A program made the translations under genes and the position numbers. From Aquimarina latercula DSM 2041 (GTDB lineage: Bacteria; Bacteroidota; Bacteroidia; Flavobacteriales; Flavobacteriaceae), in the NCBI RefSeq assembly GCF_000430645.1, contig NZ_AUMK01000017.1, positions 1 to 64,000 of the forward strand: a stretch of 64,000 bases of DNA, written 5' to 3'. Below are positions 17,016-26,939 of the stretch, piece by piece. Each line of letters opens with the position of its first letter. The stretch's first letter is position 1. The notes below the pieces were generated by a model. That model was not told the origin of the DNA, ran no database searches, and was given only the letters and a program-made list of their open reading frames with translations.

Positions 17016-19151
17016 TTAGTTCTTCAACGTAAGTGGATTTTTAGATCTACGAATATTATTAATTTTCATATCCTCTAAAACACTCAACGCTTCTTCTACA
17101 TATACATCTTTACTTAAGCTTTTGTGCCATCTGTTTCTTTTTTCTTCAAGAATTGAATCTTTCTTCATTAAATCCTTTTCGTATGGTAAAGATTCAAAAG
17201 TCAAGTTCGTCTTATAATCATTAAGACGATCAAAACGTTCTGCTTGTTTTTCGTTCAATTCTATATTCGCTTTGTACTTACTATAATTTAAAGAGTACTC
17301 ATTTACATCTCTCTTCTCACGCACCCATTTTGCATTTTCTTCTATCAATTTTAATTGATCATTAGTTGCCATACGAGCTTTACTCTTATTGATAGTTTGA
17401 TCAAAATCTATATATCCATCCCATAAAGTATAATCAGCTGCTGGAATCTTATCCCAAGGCAATGGGTTTTCTTGATCTTTTTCTCCTATATCAATATAGC
17501 TGTAACGATCTGGAACAACAACATCACTTTTTACACCTTCTAATTGAGTAGATCCACCATTTACTCTATAGAATTTTTGTGTAGTTAGTTTTAACGCACC
17601 TAAATCTCCAAAGTCATTACTTCTCATCCATCGATTTAGATCCATCACATTCTGTACAGTTCCTTTTCCATAGGTTTGTTTACTCCCGATAATAATTGCC
17701 CTTTTATAATCCTGCATAGCAGCCGCTAAAATCTCGGACGCAGAAGCAGAAAGTTCGTTTACTAAAATAACCAATGGACCATCCCATAAAACATTTCTGT
17801 CTTTATCACTTAAAACTTCAGGAGATTCCCCTTTTGTTCTTACCTGAACAATTGGTCCTTTATCAATAAATAATCCAGCAATATCAACCACAGTCTGCAA
17901 AGATCCTCCTCCATTATCTCTTAAATCAATTACAAGACCTTCCATCTCTTCTTGTTTAAGACGTATAATTTCTTGTTTTACATCTTTTGCAGCATTACGT
18001 TGATTATAGTCCTGCATATTAAAATAGAATTTCGGTAAATTTATTATTCCAAAATTCTTTCCGTTTTTCTTAACCACAGAAGATTTAGCATAGGTTTCTT
18101 CTAATTCAACAACATCTCTAACGATTTCAACATTTTCTATAGTTCCATCTACTTTCTTTACGGTAAGAACTACCTTAGTTCCTTTAGGTCCTTTAATAAG
18201 ACTTACCGCATCATCTAACCTCATTCCTACGATACTAACAGGCTCAACTTCGTCTTCTTGTTTTACCTTCATAATGAAATCTCCAACTTCTACTTTATTT
18301 CCTCTCCAAGCTGGACCTCCAGAAATAATTTCAATGATTTTTACATTATCATTTTTCTTTTGTAGTCTTGCTCCTATTCCTTCTAACTTACCAGACATAG
18401 CAATATCAAAACGATCTTTATCTTGAGGAGCAAAATAGTATGTATGAGGATCAAATTCTTCTACAATTGAGTTTATATAAATAGAAAACCAATCTTTTCT
18501 TTCTAAGTCATCAGCAAATTCGAAATATTCTTTTAATGATGTTGTAGTTATATCACGAGATTCCTCTTCTAAAACAACCGCAGACTTTCTCTTAAACTCT
18601 TTGTTTTTTGTAATGGAATCTATTTGTTCATCTACTTTATCATAGTAACTAGATAAAGCATTAAACTTAAGTTGTAGCCTCCAACGATCTCTCATTTCAT
18701 CTTTATCACGAGCATAAGAAAGTTTTTCATAATCTGTATTAATCGACTCTTCTTTTTCAAAGTTAAAAGGATGTTCTAAGATTTCTTTATACAAAGATCT
18801 TGCTTCAGTCATTCTATGCTGCAATCTTTCGTACGTTAAATTGAAAAAATCAATCTCCTTATCTCTTATCTGATCGTCGATTAAGGTTTCAAATTTTCTA
18901 AATTCTTCAATATCGCTCTCATAAAAATATCGCTTCAATGGATCTAAAGCATCAATATAATCAACAAAAACATTCTTTGAGAAATCATCATTAATATCCT
19001 TTGCATCGTAATGCCCCTTACTTAGCACATAACTAATAAGGTCGATTAGTATTCGATCCTTATCAGGGTCATTATCAATTTTTGTTGTAAAGCTACAAGA
19101 CGCAGCTGATACAATTACGGTAAGCATCAATACCAAAAAACTCTTTTTCAT
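17016..19151 (-). CDS. prc: Tail-specific C-terminal processing protease (S41A)
   Basis: Periplasmic carboxy-terminal processing protease that trims or degrades envelope proteins. The 711 residues begin with a lipoprotein-type signal (lipobox VSAASC, Cys19), so it is probably membrane anchored. Then come an N-terminal helical domain, a PDZ domain (about 250-340, GIGARLQ and SGGPAW), the S41 core (about 365-560) with likely catalytic Ser470 in ELSASASE and Lys496 in TYGKGTVQ, and a C-terminal DUF3340-like tail. Length matches the Tsp/Prc branch rather than the shorter CtpA. The oppC-like gene follows after 9 bases. Confidence 0.95.
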   Translation of the reverse strand: MKKSFLVLMLTVIVSAASCSFTTKIDNDPDKDRILIDLISYVLSKGHYDAKDINDDFSKNVFVDYIDALDPLKRYFYESDIEEFRKFETLIDDQIRDKEIDFFNLTYERLQHRMTEARSLYKEILEHPFNFEKEESINTDYEKLSYARDKDEMRDRWRLQLKFNALSSYYDKVDEQIDSITKNKEFKRKSAVVLEEESRDITTTSLKEYFEFADDLERKDWFSIYINSIVEEFDPHTYYFAPQDKDRFDIAMSGKLEGIGARLQKKNDNVKIIEIISGGPAWRGNKVEVGDFIMKVKQEDEVEPVSIVGMRLDDAVSLIKGPKGTKVVLTVKKVDGTIENVEIVRDVVELEETYAKSSVVKKNGKNFGIINLPKFYFNMQDYNQRNAAKDVKQEIIRLKQEEMEGLVIDLRDNGGGSLQTVVDIAGLFIDKGPIVQVRTKGESPEVLSDKDRNVLWDGPLVILVNELSASASEILAAAMQDYKRAIIIGSKQTYGKGTVQNVMDLNRWMRSNDFGDLGALKLTTQKFYRVNGGSTQLEGVKSDVVVPDRYSYIDIGEKDQENPLPWDKIPAADYTLWDGYIDFDQTINKSKARMATNDQLKLIEENAKWVREKRDVNEYSLNYSKYKANIELNEKQAERFDRLNDYKTNLTFESLPYEKDLMKKDSILEEKRNRWHKSLSKDVYVEEALSVLEDMKINNIRRSKNPLTLKN

Positions 19152-19321
19152 ACGCTCATTTTTAATTTAGGGGTGTTCCGGCAAAATACATTAAAAATCG
19201 TGCCAATAATAGGTAATATTACTAAATTTTTCTTAAAAGAACTAATAATGTACACTACTGATTACTAATAATATATTTAGAATAAAAAAAATGTATTTTT
19301 ACCAGTGAAAAAAATAATCCT

Positions 19322-20104
19322 ATGCCGCAAAGAAAACCCTTGATTTTAGTCACCAATGATGATGGCATAACAGCTCCTGGAATTCGGACTTTAATTAGCA
19401 TAATGAATGAAATTGGCGATGTATTTGTTGTTGCTCCTGACAGTCCACAGAGTGCTATGGGTCATGCTATTACAATAAACAACACCTTGTACTGTGATCC
19501 TATTACTATTGACAAAGACGGACCGCAGAGGGAATATAGTTGTTCTGGAACACCTGTGGACTGTGTCAAAATGGCAACAAGACAAATTCTAGATAGAAAA
19601 CCGGACTTATGTGTAAGTGGAATTAATCACGGTTCTAACTCTGCTATCAATGTTATCTATTCTGGTACAATGAGTGCTGCCGTAGAAGCTGGAATTGAAG
19701 GAATTCCTGCTATTGGATTTTCATTACTTGATTATAGTATGAATGCTAATTTCGAACCTTCTAAAAAATTTATAAAAAATATTGTAAATAATGTGCTTAA
19801 GAATGGATTGCCAAAAGGTATTGTCCTCAACGTTAATATCCCAAAATTAGAAGAAGAAAACATTAAAGGCATTAAAATATGTCGACAAGCTAATGCGCAT
19901 TGGGTAGAAGAGTTTGACAAAAGAACAAATCCTATGGGTAGAGACTACTATTGGCTTTCTGGGAAATTTATTAATGAAGATAAAGGAGAAGATACTGATG
20001 AGTGGGCTCTGCACAATGGTTACATCTCTATTGTTCCCACAAAATTTGATCTTACCGCACATCATTTTATACAAGAATTAAACAACTGGTCGTTACATGA
20101 TTAA
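19322..20104 (+). CDS. surE: 5'/3'-nucleotidase SurE
   Basis: Metal-dependent nucleoside monophosphate phosphatase, cytosolic. The 260-residue product opens with the family metal site TNDDGI (Asp13, Asp14) and shows APDSPQSAMGHAIT, CSGTPVDCV and SGINHGSN, all SurE hallmarks. It starts a same-strand group with a small membrane protein (8-base overlap) and lpxB. The gene is divergent from prc across 170 bp; TATTTTTA at 19295-19302 is a 7/8 match to the -7 box. Confidence 0.96.
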   Translation: MPQRKPLILVTNDDGITAPGIRTLISIMNEIGDVFVVAPDSPQSAMGHAITINNTLYCDPITIDKDGPQREYSCSGTPVDCVKMATRQILDRKPDLCVSGINHGSNSAINVIYSGTMSAAVEAGIEGIPAIGFSLLDYSMNANFEPSKKFIKNIVNNVLKNGLPKGIVLNVNIPKLEEENIKGIKICRQANAHWVEEFDKRTNPMGRDYYWLSGKFINEDKGEDTDEWALHNGYISIVPTKFDLTAHHFIQELNNWSLHD

Positions 20105-20378
20105 AAAAGAAATTCTATTCGGTTTTGTTACTGGAATACTTGCCAATGCAATTGGAATAATTTTATACATATTGTTATTTTCTGAATTAAGTATTAAAGA
20201 AACTTTAAAAGCAGCCCAGCAAAATAATTTTTTAGGAAATTTGATTGCTTTAGGAGCCATTCTAAATCTTATTATTTTCTTCCTATTTTTAAAACAAAAC
20301 AAACCATATAGAGCGCGTGGCGTACTTCTTGCTACTTTAATTGCTGCAGTAAGTATTGCGATTAGTAAGTTTAGTTAA
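20097..20378 (+). CDS. Small three-span membrane protein between surE and lpxB
   Basis: A 93-residue protein, not recognised as a named family. It has three hydrophobic helices (about 8-29, 45-64, 74-91) separated by short polar loops (SELSIKETLKAAQQNN and KQNKPYRARG). The ORF overlaps the end of surE by 8 bases and ends 22 bases before lpxB, so translational coupling inside the operon is likely and supports a real gene. A role in envelope or lipid A metabolism is suggested only by position. Confidence 0.75.
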   Translation: MIKKEILFGFVTGILANAIGIILYILLFSELSIKETLKAAQQNNFLGNLIALGAILNLIIFFLFLKQNKPYRARGVLLATLIAAVSIAISKFS

Positions 20379-20400
20379 CACACGACGAAAGTATATAGAG

Positions 20401-21510
20401 ATGAAATATTATCTTATTGTAGGAGAAGCATCTGGTGATTTACACGGTGCAAACCTTATGAAATCTATTCTTAAAGAAGATCCCGAAGCAGAATTTAGGT
20501 TTTGGGGAGGAGATTTAATGCAATCAGTGGGAGGTACCATGGTTCTGCATTATAAAGAAAGAGCCTTTATGGGATTTTTTGAAGTTATTCTAAATCTATT
20601 TAAGATTTTAGGTTTTATAAAACAATGTAAAAAAGACATTGAGCAATATAATCCAGATGCATTAATTCTAATCGACAATTCAGGTTTTAATCTTCGTATT
20701 GCCGAATGGGCAAAACCAAAAGGCTATCTAACACATTATTACATAAGCCCCCAAGTATGGGCATCAAGAGCTGGAAGAGTCAAGACCATTAAAGCCAATG
20801 TTGATCATATGTATGTAATATTACCTTTTGTCTCAGATTTTTATAAAAAATATGATTACGAGGTTAATTTTGTTGGACACCCACTTATCGATGCTATTGC
20901 GGATCATACTCAAGTAATGCCAGATAATTTCAAAAAACAATATCATTTAGATGAGCGCCCGATAATTGCAATATTACCAGGAAGTAGAAAGCAAGAAATC
21001 AGAAAAATGCTTGAAGTAATGCTCAGTGTGGTGGATGATTTTCCTTCTTACCAATTTGTTATTGCTGGAGCTCCTAGTCAAGACGAAAAATTTTATGAGC
21101 CATTTATAAAAAAGGAAGGGGTACATTTAATTATGAATCGCACCTATGATGTTTTAAGTTTGAGCAATGCTGCTTTAGTAACTTCTGGAACAGCAACATT
21201 AGAAACAGCTTTATTTAAAGTTCCACAGGTGGTATGCTATAAAGGAAATACAATATCATACCATATTGCCAAAAGAATTATCAATCTAGAATATATTTCT
21301 TTGGTAAACTTAATAATGGACAAACCTGTGGTTAAAGAGTTAATTCAAGGTGATTTTAATAAAAAACAATTAAAAGAAGAGCTTACGAAAATATTAGATG
21401 ATTATAAGAGAGCCGTAATGTTCTTAGAATACTATGATTTAGAAAAGAAACTTGGTGGTAAAGGAGCTAGTGATAAAACTGCCAATTTAATTGTAGAAAC
21501 TATAAAATAA
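20401..21510 (+). CDS. lpxB: Lipid A disaccharide synthase
   Basis: Joins UDP-2,3-diacylglucosamine and lipid X into the lipid A disaccharide at the inner face of the inner membrane. The 369-residue product has the GT19 motifs IVGEASGDLHGANL at the N terminus, IDNSGFNLR, YYISPQVWAS and ILPGSRKQEI. I chose the ATG at 20401 (MKYYLIVGEASGD), which matches the family start; an upstream in-frame ATG at 20356 would add 15 residues overlapping the previous gene without family support. An NlpC/P60 lipoprotein gene follows after 11 bases. Confidence 0.96.
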   Translation: MKYYLIVGEASGDLHGANLMKSILKEDPEAEFRFWGGDLMQSVGGTMVLHYKERAFMGFFEVILNLFKILGFIKQCKKDIEQYNPDALILIDNSGFNLRIAEWAKPKGYLTHYYISPQVWASRAGRVKTIKANVDHMYVILPFVSDFYKKYDYEVNFVGHPLIDAIADHTQVMPDNFKKQYHLDERPIIAILPGSRKQEIRKMLEVMLSVVDDFPSYQFVIAGAPSQDEKFYEPFIKKEGVHLIMNRTYDVLSLSNAALVTSGTATLETALFKVPQVVCYKGNTISYHIAKRIINLEYISLVNLIMDKPVVKELIQGDFNKKQLKEELTKILDDYKRAVMFLEYYDLEKKLGGKGASDKTANLIVETIK

Positions 21511-21521
21511 AAAGCCCCAAA

Positions 21522-22037
21522 ATGAATAATAAGTTATTTTATTTTTTACTTGTAGCATCTATTACACTCACCTCTTGTGGAGGTGCTAAAAAGAGAAGTA
21601 CTGTTTCAAGAAAAACCGAAAACACATCTAAAACTAAAAGAGTAACACCCAAAAACAAAAAGATCAATAGTATTATTGATTATGCCAAGACATTTGAGGG
21701 TACTCGATATAAATATGGTGGCACTACCAAAAAAGGAATGGATTGCTCTGGGTTAATTTACACATCTTTTAAAAAGGAAGAGGTTGTCTTACCGAGAACC
21801 TCTAGAGCTATGTCTGTTCAAGGAAAAAAAATATCTCTAAAAAATGTTACTGTTGGAGATCTTTTGTTTTTTAGAACAAACAAAAATAAAAACGCAATAA
21901 ATCATGTTGGCCTAGTAGTAAAAACTGGAAAACGAATAGAGTTTATTCATGCCTCTACATCTAAGGGAGTTACTATATCAAGTTTAGATGAAAGATATTG
22001 GAACAATTGTTTTGCCGGAATTAGGAGAATCTTATAA
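21522..22037 (+). CDS. NlpC/P60 (C40) cell-wall peptidase lipoprotein
   Basis: Predicted gamma-D-glutamyl-diamino acid endopeptidase acting on peptidoglycan. The 171 residues start with a lipoprotein signal (lipobox LTSC, Cys19), a basic Ser/Thr/Lys-rich linker (about 22-50), then the C40 domain (about 55-171) with catalytic Cys in MDCSGL, His in INHVGLV and a third polar residue in IEFIHAS. This is the minimal domain without SH3 units. It sits 11 bases behind lpxB and is probably in the same transcript. Confidence 0.93.
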   Translation: MNNKLFYFLLVASITLTSCGGAKKRSTVSRKTENTSKTKRVTPKNKKINSIIDYAKTFEGTRYKYGGTTKKGMDCSGLIYTSFKKEEVVLPRTSRAMSVQGKKISLKNVTVGDLLFFRTNKNKNAINHVGLVVKTGKRIEFIHASTSKGVTISSLDERYWNNCFAGIRRIL

Positions 22038-22129
22038 AATTATTTTCTGTTTTCTTACTTTTTTACTTTATTGACCTTAAATTCCCCATAATTATTTTAA
22101 ATTAGTGTATTAAAAATCATTCATTTATC

Positions 22130-22687
22130 ATGGAATACTCATTAGATCCCTTAGAAGTAAAAAAAGTTATTGATGCTAAAGTAAATGGGCAAGAATTTGA
22201 TGAGAATCAGTTCATCTATTATCATCTTAATAGAAATCTTTTTAATGTAAAAAAAGAGGTTACTACATTAACTCATTATATGGGTAATAAGTTTCGAGAT
22301 AATAAAGGATATATATGGGAAGAAGCTCCTAGGTTTAAGAACTGGTATCACACACCTAAATCTAATTATTTTGGAAGCTTAGTCGGTATGAAACCATATA
22401 GTCGAAAATTTTTGCGCCCAGATAAAGAGACTGGTATTGGAGGTGAATTTGAAATGATTATTCGTCATGACGGAAAACGAATAGATGCACTAACACACGA
22501 AGGATATCAGGAAACATATAATTTTGGACCTACAAATAATTCAAAATTACATATTCTCCTTGATGTAGATCCACATGGACCACATCCCGATTACACAGTA
22601 AAAATAGACACTGGTAAAGTTACTATAAAAGACAAGAAGAGAGAACTTTCCGGAGCCATTAGAAGAAGAAACCGAATAAGAAAATAA
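22130..22687 (+). CDS. Hypothetical soluble protein, 185 residues
   Basis: I do not recognise the family. No signal peptide or TM helix is visible, so it is probably cytosolic. The N-terminal part is helical and charged (residues 1-60). The C-terminal part looks beta-rich and holds several histidines in short motifs (LTHYMGNKF, ALTHEGYQE, DVDPHGPHPDY), a pattern that could bind metal but that I cannot match to an enzyme. The end is strongly basic (SGAIRRRNRIRK). Codon use is like the neighbours. It stands alone between the C40 lipoprotein and comEC genes. Confidence 0.7.
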   Translation: MEYSLDPLEVKKVIDAKVNGQEFDENQFIYYHLNRNLFNVKKEVTTLTHYMGNKFRDNKGYIWEEAPRFKNWYHTPKSNYFGSLVGMKPYSRKFLRPDKETGIGGEFEMIIRHDGKRIDALTHEGYQETYNFGPTNNSKLHILLDVDPHGPHPDYTVKIDTGKVTIKDKKRELSGAIRRRNRIRK

Positions 22688-22857
22688 TTCTTTTCAATTT
22701 TACCTTTAGCAATTTCTTTACAAAACCTATCAATTCTTAAGGGAATCATGTTTTAGGTTAGCTTAAAATACCAAGAAAACAAAAATCTACAGGTAACATA
22801 TTTAGTTTATACGACACGATTAGTTATAGGTCCTAAAAGCCTATTAATTATCAATAG

Positions 22858-24900
22858 GTGTATAAATTACGTAACATTCCATTTTTATTCTTAACCCTTT
22901 CCTTGATTACAGGAATTATTATCGGTCAATACACTACTATTGGATTGAGATTTATTCTTATATGTCAAATAATTGCAATACTAGGACTACTAAGTTCCTG
23001 GTGGTATGCAAAAAAAATATTCAGAAGCTCTATTAGTTTCAGTTTTTTGGTAGTTATTACTTTTACAATGTTTGGGATTACTATGGTTAAAATTAATAAT
23101 CCAAAAAATAACTCTGAACATTACACCCATCTAATTGAACAAGACAACAATCCGACGGTACTAAATTTTCACATAAAGGAAAGACTAAAACCAAGTACAT
23201 ATTATGAAAAATATATTGTAAGTCTTTCATCAATAAATAAAGAGAACGTTAATGGAGAATTTCTATTACAAATAGTAAAAGATAGTGTAAATCATAAATT
23301 GATAACAGGTGACTCCTATATTACATTTAACACTTTGGAGTCAATACCTACTTCTTTAAATCCGAATCAATTTGATTATGCTAACTATTTAAAGCAACAA
23401 TATATTTTTCATAAAATAAGTTTAGAGCACAAAGAATTAATCCCCACAAACTCTCCTGTATTTTCAATTTACCGAATTGCACATAGCATTAGAACGGATA
23501 TATATCAAAAACTCGCATTGTATAATTTTAGTAATAAACAATTATCTATTCTTAACGCACTCCTTTTAGGTCAAAGACAAGATATAGATTCTGCCACTTT
23601 TAAAGATTATCGTGATGCCGGAGCCATTCATATATTAGCTATTTCTGGATTACATATTGGAATCTTATTAATTATTCTAAGTTCGATACTAAAACCTCTT
23701 GATTACTTTACTAAAAATGGTAAAGTGGTTAAAACCATATTCATTATTTTACTTTTATGGTGTTTTGCTATTATCGCAGGTTTATCTCCCTCAGTACTTA
23801 GAGCAGTAACCATGTTCTCTTTTGTAGCTATAGGAATGCATATTAGATCAAAAACAAGCATTTACAATTCTTTAATTGTTTCCATGTTTATTCTATTATG
23901 CTTGCGTCCGTTATTATTATTCTCAATTGGATTTCAATTAAGTTATTTAGCAGTATTTTCAATAGTTTGGATACAACCATCATTGGTTAAATTATATACT
24001 CCTAGATTCTTTATTGATAAAAAACTATGGGAAACTCTTACAGTTACAATAGCAGCACAACTTGGTTTATTACCGCTATTACTATTCTATTTTCATCAAT
24101 TTCCTTTACTATTTTTTATTTCTAACCTTATAATCATCCCTTTTTTAGGAATTATTCTCGGATTAGGAATAATAGTAATATTCTTAGCAGAAATGCATTT
24201 GTTAACAGATTGGATAGCCCTTACATTTGGAAACTTTATTAACCTAATGAATTTTATTGTTCATAAAGTTTCTGAACAAGAAAAGTTTATAATAACAAAT
24301 ATTTATTTTTCATCCAAAATGCTGATTACAGCATATGGTTGTATTATTTCTTTAATATTCTTACTCAAGAAAAGATGTGCCATAAGAGTTTTGACTGTAT
24401 TAATAAGTAGTCTTCTTTTTTTATCAACTGTAATTTATGAAAGACATCTAAATCTAGGTAAAGAAGAACTCATTATCTTCCATAATTATCGGAACTCTAC
24501 ATTAGGCGTTTTACAAAATCAATATCTAAGATTATTCTCTAAAGATTCTATTTCCATTAGCACTAAAACGTACTTATTAAAAAACTATCTAATTGAAAAT
24601 GATTCCAAACTTCTCAGTACCGAAAAGCTAAATAACATCTATTATTATAAGACTAAAATAATATTAGTAATTGATAACTCTGGAATCTATAAACTCGAAA
24701 AATTACACCCTGATATAATTGTTCTAACTAATTCTCCAAAACTTCATATTGAGAGAATGATTCAAACCTTACAACCAACACTAATCGTTGCAGATGGTAG
24801 TAATTATAAAAGTTATCTCGATCAGTGGGAAAAGAGTTGTTTAAAACAAAACATCCCTTTTCATCGCACAGACAAAAAGGGAGCTTTTATATTGAACTAA
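22858..24900 (+). CDS. comEC: ComEC/Rec2-family DNA uptake channel protein
   Basis: Polytopic membrane protein expected to move single-stranded DNA across the inner membrane. The 680 residues contain an N-terminal DUF4131-type region (about 25-190), the Competence domain (about 225-500; GAIHILAISGLHIGIL and AGLSPSVLRAVTMF are its signatures), and a C-terminal region (about 555-680) where other ComEC proteins have a metallo-beta-lactamase domain. Here the metal-binding HxHxDH motif is absent and the region is short, as in many Bacteroidota. The start is GTG: an in-frame TAG directly precedes it and the next ATG is near residue 71. Confidence 0.92.
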   Translation: MYKLRNIPFLFLTLSLITGIIIGQYTTIGLRFILICQIIAILGLLSSWWYAKKIFRSSISFSFLVVITFTMFGITMVKINNPKNNSEHYTHLIEQDNNPTVLNFHIKERLKPSTYYEKYIVSLSSINKENVNGEFLLQIVKDSVNHKLITGDSYITFNTLESIPTSLNPNQFDYANYLKQQYIFHKISLEHKELIPTNSPVFSIYRIAHSIRTDIYQKLALYNFSNKQLSILNALLLGQRQDIDSATFKDYRDAGAIHILAISGLHIGILLIILSSILKPLDYFTKNGKVVKTIFIILLLWCFAIIAGLSPSVLRAVTMFSFVAIGMHIRSKTSIYNSLIVSMFILLCLRPLLLFSIGFQLSYLAVFSIVWIQPSLVKLYTPRFFIDKKLWETLTVTIAAQLGLLPLLLFYFHQFPLLFFISNLIIIPFLGIILGLGIIVIFLAEMHLLTDWIALTFGNFINLMNFIVHKVSEQEKFIITNIYFSSKMLITAYGCIISLIFLLKKRCAIRVLTVLISSLLFLSTVIYERHLNLGKEELIIFHNYRNSTLGVLQNQYLRLFSKDSISISTKTYLLKNYLIENDSKLLSTEKLNNIYYYKTKIILVIDNSGIYKLEKLHPDIIVLTNSPKLHIERMIQTLQPTLIVADGSNYKSYLDQWEKSCLKQNIPFHRTDKKGAFILN

Positions 24901-24916
24901 AATTTTATAAATTATT

Positions 24917-26200
24917 CTAGAAATCGGATACCTCTGCAAGTAATTCTTCTACTGGAATATCCATTACTTCTTTTACAATTTTATGGATATCTGGGACAAC
25001 AGTCCTTGCTAATTTTGTTGGACTATTAAAAAGAATAGTTATTCCGAGATCCTCTTGTGGAAAAATAGCTATTTCACTTCTAAAACTATTTACATGACCA
25101 CCGTGATGAATCATTCTGCTTGATTCCCCTGTTTTTCTATTTTTAAAATCATGAATACGCCATCCATGTGCATATTGAGATTCTTTATGACCCGCCCATT
25201 TCTGGTAATATTTACTTTTTCCTGGTAGATTAATTATTGGATTAAAAACTTTATTTAATCCATCCGAATTCATTACACTAGGATTATGTCCTAATAAAAA
25301 TCGCATCCATTTCGCCATATCAGCTACACTGGCATTTACGCCTCCAGCCGGAATTGCGTTGTAGTATTTTTGATTAAGTTTTAGAGATTTCCAGCGTCTA
25401 CCATATTTTCTATGTGGCATTGCTACATTAGAAGCGGTTTTTAAAGAATTATGATCTGTAGATGCATTATACATGTTTAGTGGTTCAAAAATCTTTTCTG
25501 CAATCGCTTCTCCATAGGACTTCCCACTCACCTGCTCTATCATTGCTCCACTCAGAGCAAATACTGCATTTTGATAACTATAAATATTGCCTGGTTTAGC
25601 TATAGTTCTGATACTTTTAAACTGACCCGCTATGGTATTTAAATCAATCCCATCTTCTACCAAATTTGTAAAGCTATGATATGGTAAGCCAGAAGAATGA
25701 GATAAAATATGTGATAAGGTTACACTGTCTGTCCATTTCTTATTAGCCAACTCAAAATTAGAAACATAATCATGTACCTTATCCTCCCAACTAAGCAAAC
25801 CTTCTTCTACATATATTCCAGATAGTACTCCAGCAAAACCTTTAGAAACAGAACCTATTCTAAAAATGGTTTCTTCGTCTATCGTTTCTTTTCGTGAAGC
25901 ATTTCTTTTTCCAAAACCACCTAAATAAATAACAGAATCACATTTTACAATACTAACTCCTGCTCCTACAATTTTGTGTTGTTTTAATGCTTTATCAAAA
26001 TATTTCTCTACGGCTTCAACTAACAGCTCTTTCTGTCTATCAGATATTGGATTTTTAAAAAAATCTACCGAAGCTTGTACTTTTACTGGTTTTAATTCTT
26101 TAGTCGTTTTGGTCTTCTCTATTTTATTAGCAGAGATAAGAGGGAAAAGCAATGCAATTAACAGCAACATTGAAGGGGCAATGATGAAACGTTTTTTCAT
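24917..26200 (-). CDS. Exported serine hydrolase of the beta-lactamase (class C / DD-peptidase) family
   Basis: Penicillin-binding-like serine hydrolase. The 427 residues have an N-terminal hydrophobic signal or anchor (about 5-24), a linker, and the catalytic domain (about 60-415) with Ser117-x-x-Lys120 (GSVSKGF), YxN (YSYQNAVFAL) and the third motif HHGG. Such proteins include esterases, D-amino-acid peptidases and carboxypeptidases, and the sequence alone does not choose between them. It need not be an antibiotic resistance enzyme. It converges on comEC with a 16-base gap and no clear terminator. Confidence 0.9.
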   Translation of the reverse strand: MKKRFIIAPSMLLLIALLFPLISANKIEKTKTTKELKPVKVQASVDFFKNPISDRQKELLVEAVEKYFDKALKQHKIVGAGVSIVKCDSVIYLGGFGKRNASRKETIDEETIFRIGSVSKGFAGVLSGIYVEEGLLSWEDKVHDYVSNFELANKKWTDSVTLSHILSHSSGLPYHSFTNLVEDGIDLNTIAGQFKSIRTIAKPGNIYSYQNAVFALSGAMIEQVSGKSYGEAIAEKIFEPLNMYNASTDHNSLKTASNVAMPHRKYGRRWKSLKLNQKYYNAIPAGGVNASVADMAKWMRFLLGHNPSVMNSDGLNKVFNPIINLPGKSKYYQKWAGHKESQYAHGWRIHDFKNRKTGESSRMIHHGGHVNSFRSEIAIFPQEDLGITILFNSPTKLARTVVPDIHKIVKEVMDIPVEELLAEVSDF

Positions 26201-26432
26201 ATCAGGTTAAGCTCTAGTAAAATATTAAAGTCAAAAAAATGGGGAGACTCTTAATACTTTTATGTAACGATTTGGTTTATTAATTATTTCAATTCTGACC
26301 AAATATAACGATTATATGCAAATATCATCGTTGAAATACATTTTATTATAAATTTTAACACTTTTTAACCGCTATGTGGATTTATAAGGGTTTCATATGA
26401 AGGAAAAAACTTTCGAAAAAAGAATTATAATA

Positions 26433-26771
26433 TTAAGACAGCTTAATATCTTCTTTAAAAAGCATATGTATATACTCTGCATGGATATCTGCATTGTGCT
26501 TACTCTCTAAACAATGAAATAATAAATGAATCAAACCGTAATCGCCTAGACAATCTCTATACTCATCTTGCTCTTTATTCTTCACCCAAAGAATAAAACT
26601 ACACAAATGCCCTATCTCACCTAGCTTATCAGGTCTTTTTAGACATTTTTTAAACTCTTTTAACTCCATCATAGCGTACTCATTATACTTTTGCTTACAA
26701 AAGTTATAATCAAATGTGTGCTTATATGATCTAAGCTTCCTGTTCTGTATTTCATACTTAATACCACTCAT
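26433..26771 (-). CDS. Hypothetical small cytosolic protein, 112 residues
   Basis: Unrecognised. No signal peptide or membrane segment; the composition is mostly helical, with several Cys and His residues (DYNFCKQKY, GHLCSFILW, LLFHCLESKHNADIHAEYIHM). A helical bundle or metal-binding regulator is possible but unproven. The upstream region is distinctive: a perfect TATCTTTG -7 box about 142 bases from the ATG lies between two identical palindromes, and a third palindrome sits in the presumed leader. The gene therefore looks specifically regulated. Confidence 0.65.
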   Translation of the reverse strand: MSGIKYEIQNRKLRSYKHTFDYNFCKQKYNEYAMMELKEFKKCLKRPDKLGEIGHLCSFILWVKNKEQDEYRDCLGDYGLIHLLFHCLESKHNADIHAEYIHMLFKEDIKLS

Positions 26772-26817
26772 AAGGTAAATTTCTTCAATTAGGTATTGGT
26801 GTTACGCATATAGTATA

Positions 26818-26838
26818 TTTTGTTATACAATAACAAAA
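26818..26838. promoter_or_regulatory. Perfect palindrome in the leader of the 112-residue protein gene
   Basis: TTTTGTTAT (26818-26826) and ATAACAAAA (26830-26838) form 9-bp arms around ACA, 47 bases upstream of the minus-strand ATG at 26771. It may be an operator or an RNA hairpin; it lacks a T-run typical of a terminator on the minus strand beyond the stem itself. Confidence 0.45.
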
Positions 26839-26897
26839 CACACTCCAAGATTGCTTTTTTAAGATTCTTTTAATGAAGTTTAACGAATCTATAAATA

Positions 26898-26939
26898 GGA
26901 ATTATTCCAAAACAAAGATACAAAATTAGGAATTATTCC
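26898..26939 (-). promoter_or_regulatory. Promoter with two identical palindromic operator-like sites
   Basis: GGAATTATTCC occurs at 26898-26908 and at 26929-26939, 31 bp apart (about three helical turns); the second copy extends to a perfect 15-bp palindrome TAGGAATTATTCCTA. Between them, the minus strand reads TATCTTTG at 26920-26913, a perfect TAnnTTTG -7 box directed toward the 112-residue protein gene. A dimeric repressor bound to both sites would cover the promoter. No -33 TTG at standard spacing is seen. Confidence 0.6.

Noticed and set aside
20356..20400. Upstream start for lpxB adding 15 residues
   Set aside because: It overlaps the previous gene, and family members begin at the sequence MKYYLIVGEASGD-like, encoded from 20401.
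24917..26200. Antibiotic-resistance beta-lactamase
   Set aside because: SxxK and YxN motifs are shared with esterases and DD-peptidases of the same fold, and nothing in the sequence or context supports drug hydrolysis.
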